A stretch of 64,000 nt of DNA from an uncultured Bacteroidales bacterium (GCA_944323445.1 CALUSM010000005.1:1-64000), one strand, 5' to 3'. Shown: positions 17,922 to 28,043, counted from the first letter of the stretch. The notes: generated by a model from the letters alone, not told the origin. A program made the numbers and translations.

Positions 17922-20285
17922 TTATTCGTTTGCTATGGACTCAACAGGGTTGCGCAGTGCGGCGCGGCGGCTCTGCAGGGTGACTGTCACTATGGTGATC
18001 AGGCCGATGATGAGCAGTGCGGCGAGGAATATCCATACCGGCACGGGGCTCTGGTAGGGGAATGTGGCTACCCAGGAGCGGATGATGACTATGGCGACGG
18101 GTACGGCCACTACGAAGCATACGAGGGTGATGATGAGGTAGTAGCGGTTGAGCATCGCGAGGATTTCGCTCACCGATGCGCCGTGTACCCTGCGTATGGC
18201 TATCTCCTTGCGGCGGAACTGGGTCTCGAAGTAGACGAGGCCGAGGATACCGATGACGGATATCAGCAGGGAAATGAGTGCGGCTGTGGTGATCAGGCGG
18301 TTGAGGTTATCCTCTTTCTGGTAGAGCCGGCCGATGGACTCGTCCATGAAGCTCAGTCCCATGGCGGAGGTGTCGAATGTGGGGTCCAGCTCAGCGCATT
18401 TCTCCCGGATGAACTTGAATGTCTCCTGGACGTTGCCGGGCAGGACTTTGGCGTAGCCGACGGTCAGGGGCCACCATGGTTCGGAACCGAAGTTGTAGAG
18501 TACGATGGGGGCCACGCTGTACTGCAGGGGCTGGAAGTTGAAGTCCTTGACTATGCCGACTATCTCGGCGGGCATGTCGTCACCCTGATGCCCGGGGAAT
18601 TTCAGACCGAGACGGAGGAAGGGGTATTTGGCCATGAAGGCCTGGTTGACAATGAAGGTGCCGTTGGGGTTCAGGTTGTCCGACTCGGAGAAGTCGCGGC
18701 CTTCTGCTATTTCCATTCCGAAGAACGAGATGAAGTTGGGGTCTACGGGGAGGCAGTCCATCTGCACTCTCTGACCCTGATACGTGCGTCCCCAGCCCAT
18801 CTTGCCCTGGGATACTACCCGGTTGCCGGCAAATGTGACATCGGTGATGTTGGGATTCTCCAGGAGCATCTGCCTGAGGGTCTCGCGGCTGTTCCCGATC
18901 TTGTCGCTTACGAAGAACTCCACTGTCTGCTCCCGGTCGAAGCCCATGTCGTAGCTCTTCATGTACTTGATCTGCACTGTGATGAACAGCGAGCAGAGTA
19001 TCAGGATGAAGGATATGACGTACTGGAAGCCCACGAGGACCGAGCGCATCTTGCGGCCCTTGGCCGAGAGGGAGAAGGAGCCTTTGAGGACCATGGCCGG
19101 ATTGAAGGATGTGCTGTAGCGGGCGGGGAAGATACCGGCGATGAATGCGGTGACTACAGCCACGCCTAAGCCTATAAGGATAATCGGGAGGTTATCCGCT
19201 ACCCGGAGCGAGCCGGATATGTTGGAGGCGATGGAGGAGGTGGCCGCAAGGGACATCATGCCCACGCTCAGGGCAAAGGCCAGCAGCACCAGTCCGAGGG
19301 CCCGCCAGAGCTGTGCCCATATCTGCTGTCCGCGGGTCGAGCCGATGACTCTGCGGGTGTTGATGCTCTTGATACTGAAGGGCACGGAGGCCATGGCGAA
19401 GTTGACGAAGTTGATAATCGCTATCAGCAGCACCAGTATCGAGACGGTGAGCAGGGTCATGGTGGTGGAGCGGTTGCCCTTGGCCATGTTGTCTCCTTCC
19501 ACGTCGCGGGCGTAGTAGGCGTCATGCAGGTGGCTCAGACGGAAGTCAACCTGATCCTTAAATTCCGAATCCTCACCGAACATCACGGCCCCGAGCGAGT
19601 CCAGCAGCGGCTCTACGCCCTCGAAGGTCCTCATCTTCATGTAGCAGGGGTAGTTCCATTCCGAATAGTTGGTCATGGAGTAATCACCTAAATTGAGCAG
19701 CAGGTCGTTGTCCATGCTGGAGTTGTCCGGGAAGTCCTTGTACACTGCTACGATGCGCCAGGAACTACCGTCTCCGCTCTTGGTGTCGAACTGGATGTCC
19801 TTGCCCACGGGAGACTGGCTGCCGAAGACCTTGGCCGCCGCTTTCTGGGAGATGACCGCTGTGCCGGGAGCCCGGTAACCGGAGGTGTCGCCCTCGATGA
19901 ACTCGAACGGGAATACCCGAAGCAGGTCGAAGTCGGTCTGGGTGTACCGCAGCATGATGCCCGGTGTCTCGGTATTGGCCTCCTTGAACGGACTGCGGTT
20001 GCCGTTCTTGTAGTACCAGTAGCAGGATACGGCCTCCGCCTGGGGGAAGAATGTCTTCAGATGTTCTATGATAGGTCTGGACAGCTGTACTCCGTAAACG
20101 CCCGGCGAAGTAGGGTCGGAGTACTCCAGCCTTACTATCTTGTCCGTGTCCGGATAGTTCAGGTCGTACCTGGTGTCATACACCACTTGCACCGTCAGTA
20201 TCAGGAAGACCGAGAAAGCCAGGGTCAGTCCTATGATGTTGAGGACGGTGGAGAAGGTTTTGTGTCTGTTGAATCTGAGTCTCAT
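17922..20285 (-). CDS. FtsX/MacB-type ABC permease (third of three)
   Basis: A 787-residue permease with the double-FtsX layout usual in Bacteroidota: an N-terminal helix (about 11-33), a large periplasmic MacB-PCD domain, three helices near 280-400, a second periplasmic domain and a C-terminal helix group containing EIAIRRVHGAS, the cytoplasmic coupling motif. It is more divergent in its N terminus than the two upstream permeases, beginning MRLRFNRHKTF. It lies 45 bp before the ATPase gene and 36 bp after the second permease. Three tandem permeases with one ATPase imply alternative pairings or hetero-oligomers. Confidence 0.9.
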   Translation of the reverse strand: MRLRFNRHKTFSTVLNIIGLTLAFSVFLILTVQVVYDTRYDLNYPDTDKIVRLEYSDPTSPGVYGVQLSRPIIEHLKTFFPQAEAVSCYWYYKNGNRSPFKEANTETPGIMLRYTQTDFDLLRVFPFEFIEGDTSGYRAPGTAVISQKAAAKVFGSQSPVGKDIQFDTKSGDGSSWRIVAVYKDFPDNSSMDNDLLLNLGDYSMTNYSEWNYPCYMKMRTFEGVEPLLDSLGAVMFGEDSEFKDQVDFRLSHLHDAYYARDVEGDNMAKGNRSTTMTLLTVSILVLLIAIINFVNFAMASVPFSIKSINTRRVIGSTRGQQIWAQLWRALGLVLLAFALSVGMMSLAATSSIASNISGSLRVADNLPIILIGLGVAVVTAFIAGIFPARYSTSFNPAMVLKGSFSLSAKGRKMRSVLVGFQYVISFILILCSLFITVQIKYMKSYDMGFDREQTVEFFVSDKIGNSRETLRQMLLENPNITDVTFAGNRVVSQGKMGWGRTYQGQRVQMDCLPVDPNFISFFGMEIAEGRDFSESDNLNPNGTFIVNQAFMAKYPFLRLGLKFPGHQGDDMPAEIVGIVKDFNFQPLQYSVAPIVLYNFGSEPWWPLTVGYAKVLPGNVQETFKFIREKCAELDPTFDTSAMGLSFMDESIGRLYQKEDNLNRLITTAALISLLISVIGILGLVYFETQFRRKEIAIRRVHGASVSEILAMLNRYYLIITLVCFVVAVPVAIVIIRSWVATFPYQSPVPVWIFLAALLIIGLITIVTVTLQSRRAALRNPVESIANE

Positions 20286-20321
20286 ATTTTAAATGTGCAA
20301 TTTAAATTTCGAAAATCAATA

Positions 20322-22682
20322 TCATTCGGCCCTCAGGGAGTCAGCCGGGTTGCTTCTGGCTATATCGTAACAGCGGGCGATGACTACGGCGGCAAGTACT
20401 GCCAGCAGTGCTATGGCTACGGCTATGAACAGCCATACAGGAGCCGTCGCCTTCACTTCGAATGACTGCAGCAACAGGTCAAATACGAAGTATGATCCCA
20501 CGCATCCCACTATCACTGCTATGACTGCCAGCCGTCCGATATCGCGGATAAAGATACCTATAATCTGTCCTGATTGTGCTCCGTTGATCTTGCGCAGGGC
20601 CACTTCCTTGCGTCTGCGTCCGGTCTCGTCAGCGGTATATCCTATCAGACCGAACAGGGCTATCAGCACCGTCACCACACCTGCCGCGAGAATAGATTCG
20701 CGTATGGTCCTGGCGGGCTGGTAGGCATCGTAGATGGCCGATGTGTATGTCATGAGCTCGTAACGGTCAGGTTCCACGCTGTCCAGCGCGCTCTGTATGC
20801 CGGACAGTACCTCCGGAGTCATGGAGGAGACCTTGATTATCAGATATTCGCAAGGATTCTCAGTGTAGAACAGAATGTTGGGCCGGGTGTCCTCGTATAC
20901 TACCGTACCGACGCGGACATCCTCGAACACGCCTACAATGGTGAATACATCATCGCCGCTCTGGCTGTGCTCCGACATCAGTATCTGCTTGCCGATGACT
21001 CCGTCAGTCCATCCGCGCAGTTCGCTGAGACGCTTGGCAAAGTTCTCGTCCACCATTACTTCCTTGGGTGTGGAGAAGTTGCGGCCCTCGATGATGTCGA
21101 TGCCGAAGAGCTTGCTCCAGTTGGCGTTGGCCGAGTAGAGGTCGCCGACATTGAAAAGCTCCTCGCTCTCTCCGGGCATGTACACATTGTTTCCGCTGCA
21201 GCCGAACAGCATGGTCTCGTCCGCCGTGCCGGCAATCTCGACTCCGGGAACGCTGCTCACGCTCTGCAGCAGGGCGTTGCGGGTAGAATACGGAACACCT
21301 GACATGGGGCAACCTACCAGACGCTCGTAGTCAAATCCGGGATCGTCATTGACCCACCGGTTGTACTGCATGGCAATCAGGCTGAGCAGTGATATGAGCA
21401 ATGATGCGAGCACTATCTGGAGGAAAAGCAGGGTGCGCTTCCATATCTTCTTGTTGTCAACATAGTTGCGGAATGCCACTGCGATGGGGATGCTCTGGAA
21501 GGCCCGTCCGGGAATCCAGGCGGCAATGAGCAGTACGACGGCAACGGTAAGAGTCAGCACCCACAGGCTCTGGGGGGAGAACAATGCTCCGAGGGAGGTG
21601 GTCAGTACGTACTCTATCGGGTTGCGGAGGGCAAGGATAAGCAGTACTGCCAATACGAGGGATACAGCAAGGTTGATGAGAGTCTCCTTGAAGACAATGC
21701 CCATGATGCTGCCGTTTCCGGCTCCGTAGCAGCGGCGCACGGCCAGTCCCTTGGCCCTGCCGAGCAGGGAGGAGATGACAATCATGATGTAGTTCAATAC
21801 CGATGCGAGAATCAGGGCGGCGGCCACCACTCCGAGGATGAGGTTGGTCCTCTTGGTGCCGGGAGACGAGGAGTGCTCGGCGGTAAGCGGGGACAGGGTA
21901 TAATGGATGTCTATGCCGGCCGCTTCTAAGTCTTCGAGGGGCAGGTATTTGTTCTCCACTGCCGTAAGGGCATCCTCCAGGGAGGCGGGATCTGTGCCCG
22001 GATAGAGCTTCACGCGGCTGATGTAGCGGTCATTGCCCACCCAGTTCATGGTGGAGCGGAAGTCGGATCCCATCATGCGCATCATCTCGTCCATCGCATC
22101 GAGGGATACTCCGATGTCGAAGCGGAAAGAGGAGTTCTCGGGGATGTCCTCGAAGACACCGCCGACCTCTATCGGGATGGTCCGGTATTCTTCCAGGAAA
22201 ATAAGCTGTCCGACGGCCTTTTCCACACCTCCCAGCATCTCTGCCAAAGAGCGTGAGATCATCGCCCGGTTCCAGTTGGAAAGCACGTTCACGGGATCTC
22301 CGCTGATTATGGGACGGGGGAATACCTTGAAGTGGTTGGTGTCAATCAGTACCACCTGGTTGCTGACTGTCAGCTTGCGGTTTTCCTGAGTATAGACATT
22401 GCTCGCTTCGTAAGTCAGGGGGGTGGCGCGGGTTCCGTACATGATCTGAGGGATCTCCTGTCCGAAGTAGTATGCCACGGCTCCCGGAGTCTGGGAGTAG
22501 TGTTTAATTCCGTCCTCGTTGGTCTTTGTGTACTCCGAGGTGATGCAGTAGATGTCCTGCCAGTCGGGATAGAACTTGTCATAGCTGCTCTCGAAGGAGA
22601 TCTTGGCTATGAGCACCAGTCCGACTGCGAGTCCCACCGCGAGGGAGAGGACCTTGAAGATGCCTATGTTGAGTTTTTTCAT
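20322..22682 (-). CDS. FtsX/MacB-type ABC permease (second of three)
   Basis: A 786-residue permease closely related to the next one upstream. It has an N-terminal helix, a periplasmic domain at about 40-280, helices at about 285-400, a second periplasmic domain and C-terminal helices preceded by ADETGRRRKEVALRKINGAQ, the conserved coupling segment. The first 38 codons are almost identical in DNA to those of the upstream permease, although the rest has diverged, which suggests gene conversion. It probably forms part of a tripartite efflux complex with the HlyD-type and outer membrane proteins of the operon. Confidence 0.9.
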   Translation of the reverse strand: MKKLNIGIFKVLSLAVGLAVGLVLIAKISFESSYDKFYPDWQDIYCITSEYTKTNEDGIKHYSQTPGAVAYYFGQEIPQIMYGTRATPLTYEASNVYTQENRKLTVSNQVVLIDTNHFKVFPRPIISGDPVNVLSNWNRAMISRSLAEMLGGVEKAVGQLIFLEEYRTIPIEVGGVFEDIPENSSFRFDIGVSLDAMDEMMRMMGSDFRSTMNWVGNDRYISRVKLYPGTDPASLEDALTAVENKYLPLEDLEAAGIDIHYTLSPLTAEHSSSPGTKRTNLILGVVAAALILASVLNYIMIVISSLLGRAKGLAVRRCYGAGNGSIMGIVFKETLINLAVSLVLAVLLILALRNPIEYVLTTSLGALFSPQSLWVLTLTVAVVLLIAAWIPGRAFQSIPIAVAFRNYVDNKKIWKRTLLFLQIVLASLLISLLSLIAMQYNRWVNDDPGFDYERLVGCPMSGVPYSTRNALLQSVSSVPGVEIAGTADETMLFGCSGNNVYMPGESEELFNVGDLYSANANWSKLFGIDIIEGRNFSTPKEVMVDENFAKRLSELRGWTDGVIGKQILMSEHSQSGDDVFTIVGVFEDVRVGTVVYEDTRPNILFYTENPCEYLIIKVSSMTPEVLSGIQSALDSVEPDRYELMTYTSAIYDAYQPARTIRESILAAGVVTVLIALFGLIGYTADETGRRRKEVALRKINGAQSGQIIGIFIRDIGRLAVIAVIVGCVGSYFVFDLLLQSFEVKATAPVWLFIAVAIALLAVLAAVVIARCYDIARSNPADSLRAE

Positions 22683-22712
22683 CTGTATGGTTTTTTAATT
22701 CAAATATAATCT

Positions 22713-25097
22713 TTATTCAGTTCTGAGTGAATCCGCAGGATTGGTCCTTGCGATGGCCAGGCATCTGGCTGCGACTACTGCCGCCAGTACGGCCAGCAGG
22801 CCGGCGGCGGTGACGAAGAAGAGCCACAGCGGCGGCTGTACCTTGAGCTCGAACGACTTGAGCAGCATGTCGAATATGAACCACGACAGGACGCAGCCGA
22901 TGATTACTGCCGCCACTGAGAATCTGCCGATGCCGCTGATGAAGATACCGATGATCTCCGCGGGTCGGGCACCGTTGATTTTCCTGAGAGCCACTTCCTT
23001 GCGGCGGCGTCCCGTCTCGTCTGCGGTGTATCCCACCAGACCTAACAGGGCTATCACGGCTGTCACCAGGCCTGCGGCGAGAACCGATTCGCGGACGGTG
23101 CGGACAGGGGTGTATATGTCATTGACCACAGAGGCGTAGGTCAGCAGCTCGAACCGTTCCGGATCCACTGAGTCGAGGGCGGCCTGGATGGCTCCGGTCA
23201 CCTCCGGATTGAGGTCCGATACGCGGATGACCAGGAATGTCATGGGTGCATCGGTGTAGAAGAGGGTTACGGGCCGGTTGTCCTCGTAGATGGCCGGGCT
23301 GATGCTTATATGGTCGAATACGCCTACGATGGTATAGGGATTGTCGGAACTGCCGTCATGATCGCTCACCACAATGCTCTTGCCTATCACTCCGTCTTTC
23401 CACCCCCTTACTTCGCATATCTGTTCGGCGAAACGCGGGTCAACCATTACTTCCATGGGAGAGGCCGCCTTGCGTCCCTCGATGATGTCGATGCCGAAGA
23501 GTTCGCTCCAGTTGCCGTTGGCCTCATAGAGGTCGGCGATGTGGAGTGAAGGCTCGGTCTCACCGGGGATGTACACGTTGTTGCCGCTGGAGCCTCCGAG
23601 TATCAGAGGATCCTCCACTGTCCCCACTTCCTCGACTCCGGGAACACTCTCTACAGCCTGCATAAGCGCGTAGCGGGTATCACGCGGCACTCCGCTGAGG
23701 TAGCATCCCACGAGCTGTTCATAGTCGTATCCCGGATCGGCGTTTATCCAGCGGGTGTACTGCAGGGCCACGAGGCTCAGCAGGGTAATCAGCAGCGAGG
23801 CGAGAGCCATCTGCAGGAAGAGCAGCACCTGTTTCCACAGCTTCTTGTGGTCGGCGTAATTGCGGAAGGCCACGGCGATGGGTATGCCCTGGAATGCCTT
23901 CCCGGGAATCCATGCGGCTACAATGAGGACGGCAGCCACAGTCAGCACGAGTACCCACAGGCTCCTGGGTGAGAACAAGGCTCCGAGGGAAGTGGTCAGG
24001 ACCGATTCTATCGTTCCCCTGAAGGCGAGAATGAGCAGGAAGGCCAGCACGAGGGAGACAGCCAGGTTGAAGAGGGTCTCCTTGAACACCAGTGCCATGA
24101 TATTGCCGTTTCCGGCTCCGTAGCAGCGTCGTACCGCGATGCCTCTTGCTCTGGCCACGAGGGATGATATGACGATCATGATGTAGTTCATCGTTGCCGC
24201 GAGGATCAGGGCGAAGGCGACAATGCCGAGTATCAGGTTGGTCCTGCGCGTCCCTGCCGAGGCGGCATGCTCGGATGCCAGAGGCTTGAGGACGATGTCC
24301 ACGCTGTAGCCCTGACTCTCGAAGTCCTTTTCAGGAATGTATTTTTCCCGGATATTGTTTATCGCGCTCTGGAGGGAGGCGGGGTCTGTGCCAGGATAGA
24401 GCTGTACACGGCTCATGTACATGCTGTTGCTGGACCAGTTCATGGTGGAGGGGGTGTCGGCATGCTCCGGATTGTCGCCGGTGATGCCCCATTGGCGGTA
24501 TATGTGGTCGATTCCCGAGATGGAGATGGCTACGTCGAAGCGCAGGGATGCATTCTCGGGGATGTCCTCGAATACCCCGCCAATCTGGAGGCCGAGTCCC
24601 GGATACTCCTCGATGAAGAAGATCTGCCCCATGGCCTGGTCTATGCCTCCGAACTTCTCGGCCATGGACCGGGATATCAGGGCTCCGTTCCATTCGCCGA
24701 GGATTACTGAAGGGTCCGCACCGGCGAGGACAGGACGGGGAAATACCCTGAAATAGTTGGAGTCTACGGCGATGATGCCGTTTTCGGCGGTCAGTTTCTG
24801 GCGGTTTTCAGTGTATATGTCACCCATCGATGATGTGTAGGATGCCTTGGTACCATACATCACCTGGGGAATCTCCTGTTGGAGATAGTAGGAGACGGCG
24901 CCGGGCGTAAGGTTGTCGAGGCTCCGGTTGCCATCGGTATAGCTGTATTCGTACTGCACGCAGTAGATGTCGTCGTAGGCGGGATAGAACTTGTCATAGC
25001 TGCTCTCGAAGGAAATCTTGGCTATGAGCACCAGTCCGACTGCGAGTCCCACCGCGAGGGAGAGGACCTTGAAGATGCCTATGTTGAGTTTTTTCAT
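22713..25097 (-). CDS. FtsX/MacB-type ABC permease (first of three)
   Basis: A 794-residue double-FtsX permease, paralogous to the gene that follows. Helix and domain layout are as in that gene, with the same coupling segment ADETGRRRKEVALRKINGAR near residue 690. It starts 24 bp after the membrane fusion protein gene. The substrate cannot be inferred; in this family candidates include antimicrobial peptides, lipids and lipoproteins. Confidence 0.9.
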   Translation of the reverse strand: MKKLNIGIFKVLSLAVGLAVGLVLIAKISFESSYDKFYPAYDDIYCVQYEYSYTDGNRSLDNLTPGAVSYYLQQEIPQVMYGTKASYTSSMGDIYTENRQKLTAENGIIAVDSNYFRVFPRPVLAGADPSVILGEWNGALISRSMAEKFGGIDQAMGQIFFIEEYPGLGLQIGGVFEDIPENASLRFDVAISISGIDHIYRQWGITGDNPEHADTPSTMNWSSNSMYMSRVQLYPGTDPASLQSAINNIREKYIPEKDFESQGYSVDIVLKPLASEHAASAGTRRTNLILGIVAFALILAATMNYIMIVISSLVARARGIAVRRCYGAGNGNIMALVFKETLFNLAVSLVLAFLLILAFRGTIESVLTTSLGALFSPRSLWVLVLTVAAVLIVAAWIPGKAFQGIPIAVAFRNYADHKKLWKQVLLFLQMALASLLITLLSLVALQYTRWINADPGYDYEQLVGCYLSGVPRDTRYALMQAVESVPGVEEVGTVEDPLILGGSSGNNVYIPGETEPSLHIADLYEANGNWSELFGIDIIEGRKAASPMEVMVDPRFAEQICEVRGWKDGVIGKSIVVSDHDGSSDNPYTIVGVFDHISISPAIYEDNRPVTLFYTDAPMTFLVIRVSDLNPEVTGAIQAALDSVDPERFELLTYASVVNDIYTPVRTVRESVLAAGLVTAVIALLGLVGYTADETGRRRKEVALRKINGARPAEIIGIFISGIGRFSVAAVIIGCVLSWFIFDMLLKSFELKVQPPLWLFFVTAAGLLAVLAAVVAARCLAIARTNPADSLRTE

Positions 25098-25121
25098 AAC
25101 CGATGGTCTGAGGGTGGATGT

Positions 25122-26390
25122 TTATTTCTTGTTCTGAAGGATGAGCACGTCGTTCTTGCCGTAGTTCTCGTAGTTGGAGATGATGACCTTCTCGCCCGGT
25201 TTCAGGCCCTCGAGTACCTCATAGTACTGGGGGTTCTGGCGGCCGATGCGGATGTCGCGGCGGTAGGCCTTGGTGCCGTCCTCGGAGAGCACGTAGATCC
25301 AGGTGCCTCCCGTGGACTGGTAGAATACTCCGCGGGGGATGTAGACCGACTGGGTAGGCTGTCCGAGCTGGAGGTTGAGATAGTAGGTCTGGCCGATGCG
25401 GATGTTGTCAGGACGCTCGCCGGTGAAGTAGAAGTCGGCCTTGAACTGGCCGTCGGTCACTTCCGGATAGACTTTCTCCACTACGGTGCCGAAGGTGGAG
25501 CCCTGACGCTCGAAGGTGGCGCTGAGGCCGGACTGTACGCGGTCGATGTAGTGCTCGTCTATCTTGGCCTCTATCTTGTAGTCTGACAAGTCGTTGACCT
25601 GGCCTATCTTGGTGCCTTCGGGGATGGACTGGCCGAGGATTACGTCAAGCGAGCCGAGCTGTCCGTCGATGGGGGACTTGACGTTGAGGTTCTCTACCCT
25701 CTCACGTACCAGCTGGATGCTCCGGCGCATGCTCTCGAGGCTTTCCTCAAGGTTGTTCATCTGTACGGAACGGTATATGGAGTCCTGCTTCTGGCGGGCG
25801 ATGATGAGCTCCAGGCTCTTGACGGCCAGTTCATAGTCCTCCTTGGCCTGAAGGTATTCCTCATGGGCTACCAGCTGCTCCTCGTCCAGACGGCGGTACT
25901 GCTCGTATTTGCGCCTCTTGCGCTCTGTGTCGATGGCATATTCCAGACGCTGTTTTTCCAGATCCAGCTTTTCCTGCTCCATGGTTACGGTGGTGTTCCT
26001 CAGGAAGTTCTCCTGCTCGGCAAGGTCTGCCTCGCTCTGGAGTATCTGCAGGCTGAGGGTGTTGTTGGAGAGACGCACCAGCACATCGCCCTTGCGGACC
26101 ATCGAGCCGGCCTCTATCAGTTTTTCCTGTACGACTCCGCTCTCCAGCAGGGATACCTGCACGACGGTGATGGGCTGTACCTGACCGGAGACCCTTACGT
26201 AGTCGTCGAACTCTCCGAGGCGGACATCGCCGATGGTGACGGTGTTGGCGTCCACCTTGAGGGTGGAGGACTTGTCCCTGAGCAGGAGCCAGAGGACGAA
26301 TATTACGAATACTCCTGCGAGGAAGTACGGGATGTTCTTCTTGCGGAATACGGCGCGGATGCCTTTTTTCTGTTCAATTACTCTATCCAT
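25122..26390 (-). CDS. HlyD/MacA-type membrane fusion protein
   Basis: A 422-residue periplasmic adaptor. A short cytoplasmic tail precedes one transmembrane helix (about 21-37). Then come a barrel-sandwich half containing KGDVLVRLSNN, a long coiled-coil hairpin (about 115-230) rich in Leu/Glu/Arg, the second barrel-sandwich half NVKSPIDGQLGSL, and beta-barrel and membrane-proximal domains. It bridges the MacB-type permeases to the TolC-like protein encoded 33 bp upstream. Gene order and lengths agree with tripartite ABC efflux systems. Confidence 0.92.
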   Translation of the reverse strand: MDRVIEQKKGIRAVFRKKNIPYFLAGVFVIFVLWLLLRDKSSTLKVDANTVTIGDVRLGEFDDYVRVSGQVQPITVVQVSLLESGVVQEKLIEAGSMVRKGDVLVRLSNNTLSLQILQSEADLAEQENFLRNTTVTMEQEKLDLEKQRLEYAIDTERKRRKYEQYRRLDEEQLVAHEEYLQAKEDYELAVKSLELIIARQKQDSIYRSVQMNNLEESLESMRRSIQLVRERVENLNVKSPIDGQLGSLDVILGQSIPEGTKIGQVNDLSDYKIEAKIDEHYIDRVQSGLSATFERQGSTFGTVVEKVYPEVTDGQFKADFYFTGERPDNIRIGQTYYLNLQLGQPTQSVYIPRGVFYQSTGGTWIYVLSEDGTKAYRRDIRIGRQNPQYYEVLEGLKPGEKVIISNYENYGKNDVLILQNKK

Positions 26391-26423
26391 GGTCTTATGT
26401 TTTTTGTCGTATTGGGATTAAGT

Positions 26424-27902
26424 TTATTCCTGGTCCAAATAAGTTATGCCCTTGTAGTACATCACCACCCTTTCTTTCAGGAGGTACTGCAGGCCCTGAT
26501 TGAGCCTTTCGGCGCGGGCTTCGAGGAGGCTGTTGGAACTGGTCTGCAGCTCGATGACGGTCATCAGGCCCTCTTCGTACTTGCGGGAGTTGGCCTCGTG
26601 GGAGAGCACTAAGGCGTTGACCTTCTTGTCGGCCGATACGAACTGCTTGGCGGCTCCCCTCATGTCCTGGACGGCGCGGCGTATCTCGCCCTCGACCTGC
26701 TGGAACTTGATGTCGCGGTTGGCCTCGGCTGTGGCTAAGGCGTTGCGCTTGCGGGCTATCTGGTTGTACTTGTAGAGTCCGTTGAAGATGGGGATGCTGA
26801 TGCCGATGCCCACGTACTGTCCCTGCTTCTCGCCCATCTGAGCCCAGAAGGGGTCGTTGACGGTGTAGGAGCGGTCGTAGACGTAGCCGGTGCTGTAGCC
26901 GCCCTGGGCGTAGATGTGGGGCACTAAGCTCCATTTGGCGGTCTTCAGGTCGAACTCGGCGCTGCGGACCTTGAGCTCCTCGGCCCTGAAGGCGGGCAGG
27001 TAGCCCCGGGCAGCGGCGGCGATGCTGTCGGCGTCGCTCTCATGGGAGAATGCGCTGAAAAGCACGGAGGGCTCGACCTCGGCCAGCGTCAGCTCATCGT
27101 CGAAGGGGTAGTACATCGCGGTCTTGAGGGTCAGGATGCCCTGCTCGAGGGTATTCTCCTGCTGGGTGAGGTTGAAGTCCTTGGCGGCCACGTCCGACTC
27201 TATCTGCAGGACGTCGGCGTAGCTCTTCAGACCCAACTCCGACTGGACACGGGCCTGCTCCAGAGTCGTGCGGCTCTCCTCGAGCTGCTCCCGGGCCAGT
27301 TCCACCATGCCGCGGTAGTACAGCACGTTGTAGTAGGCCTGGATGACCTGGAGGCAGATATCGTCCTTCTTGATCTGCTCCTCCTCGACTCCGAGCAGGA
27401 CGGCGGTCTTGGCTATGCGGAAGTTGTTGACTGCCGAGAAGCCGTTGAAGAGGTCCAGGTCGGCCGAGAGGCTGTAGGAGTTGCTGAATGTGGTCGTGTT
27501 GGTGTAGACGTTGGTCTCGGGGTCGATACCGCGGCCGAAACTGAACGAACCGGATGACCCTGCCGATATCGTGGGGAGGAATCCGAAAGCGGCTTCCCTG
27601 CGGTCTATGCGGCGGTCATCGTTGGTCGCCTGCTGCAGGCGCATCTCGGGCGAATGGGCCACGGCGTACTGCATGCAGTCGTGGAGAGTCCAGACCTCGG
27701 GCTGCTCCTGGGAGCGGGCTGCAGCATATTCGAGGACGCGCCTTTCGAGGGCGGTGTCCCGGAGCACCTCTATATCGTATGCCTGGGCGTGGGGCTGGGG
27801 GAACGGGACCCCGCTCCGGCGGTACTGCGCTGCTGCCTCCTGCGGCAGGACGAGAGTACCTGCGAGGAGGAGGACGGCGGCTGCTGAGAGTATATTTTTC
27901 AT
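26424..27902 (-). CDS. TolC-family outer membrane efflux protein
   Basis: A 492-residue OEP-family protein. I start it at the ATG at 27902, which gives the clean signal peptide MKNILSAAAVLLLAGTLVLP ending AAAQ. The ATG at 27932 lies upstream of the transcription start predicted from the sigma-54-type promoter. The two repeated OEP halves contain long periplasmic helices rich in Ala/Glu/Arg, and the sequence includes TLHDCMQYAVAHSPEMRLQ, typical of the N-terminal OEP region. It is the first gene of the efflux operon and supplies the outer membrane channel for the MFP and permeases. The regulator pair is encoded divergently. Confidence 0.9.
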   Translation of the reverse strand: MKNILSAAAVLLLAGTLVLPQEAAAQYRRSGVPFPQPHAQAYDIEVLRDTALERRVLEYAAARSQEQPEVWTLHDCMQYAVAHSPEMRLQQATNDDRRIDRREAAFGFLPTISAGSSGSFSFGRGIDPETNVYTNTTTFSNSYSLSADLDLFNGFSAVNNFRIAKTAVLLGVEEEQIKKDDICLQVIQAYYNVLYYRGMVELAREQLEESRTTLEQARVQSELGLKSYADVLQIESDVAAKDFNLTQQENTLEQGILTLKTAMYYPFDDELTLAEVEPSVLFSAFSHESDADSIAAAARGYLPAFRAEELKVRSAEFDLKTAKWSLVPHIYAQGGYSTGYVYDRSYTVNDPFWAQMGEKQGQYVGIGISIPIFNGLYKYNQIARKRNALATAEANRDIKFQQVEGEIRRAVQDMRGAAKQFVSADKKVNALVLSHEANSRKYEEGLMTVIELQTSSNSLLEARAERLNQGLQYLLKERVVMYYKGITYLDQE

Positions 27903-27940
27903 ACGCGGTTGTATTTTGATTTCCTTTGCCATTTCCTTTC

Positions 27941-27957
27941 TTCCATAATCGTGCCAA
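27941..27957 (-). promoter_or_regulatory. Sigma-54-type promoter of the efflux operon
   Basis: On the minus strand the sequence reads TTGGCACG-atta-TGGAA. The -24 part matches the sigma-54 consensus exactly and the spacing to the -12 part is correct, but the -12 part is imperfect (TGG in place of TTGC). Transcription would start near 27930, fitting the ATG at 27902. The divergent gene is a sigma-54-dependent activator, which strengthens the call. Confidence 0.65.
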
Positions 27958-28001
27958 ACTTTATAACTTATTGAGCAATAGGTATTTATGTAATTCTGAA
28001 G

Positions 28002-28042
28002 AGTGCCTAATTGTTAAGAAATTTTACAAAAAGTGTCTAATT
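28002..28042. promoter_or_regulatory. Candidate activator-binding direct repeats
   Basis: agtgcctaatt (28002-28012) and agtgtctaatt (28032-28042) differ at one base and are exactly 30 bp apart, close to three helical turns. They lie about 70-110 bp upstream of the sigma-54 start, a typical enhancer position, and overlap the upstream side of the regulator's own promoter. Confidence 0.5.
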
Positions 28043-28043
28043 T

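Noticed and set aside
17196-27902. Efflux operon considered as a LolCDE lipoprotein exporter
   Set aside because: Three double-FtsX permeases with an MFP and a TolC-like protein fit MacAB-type efflux better than LolCDE.
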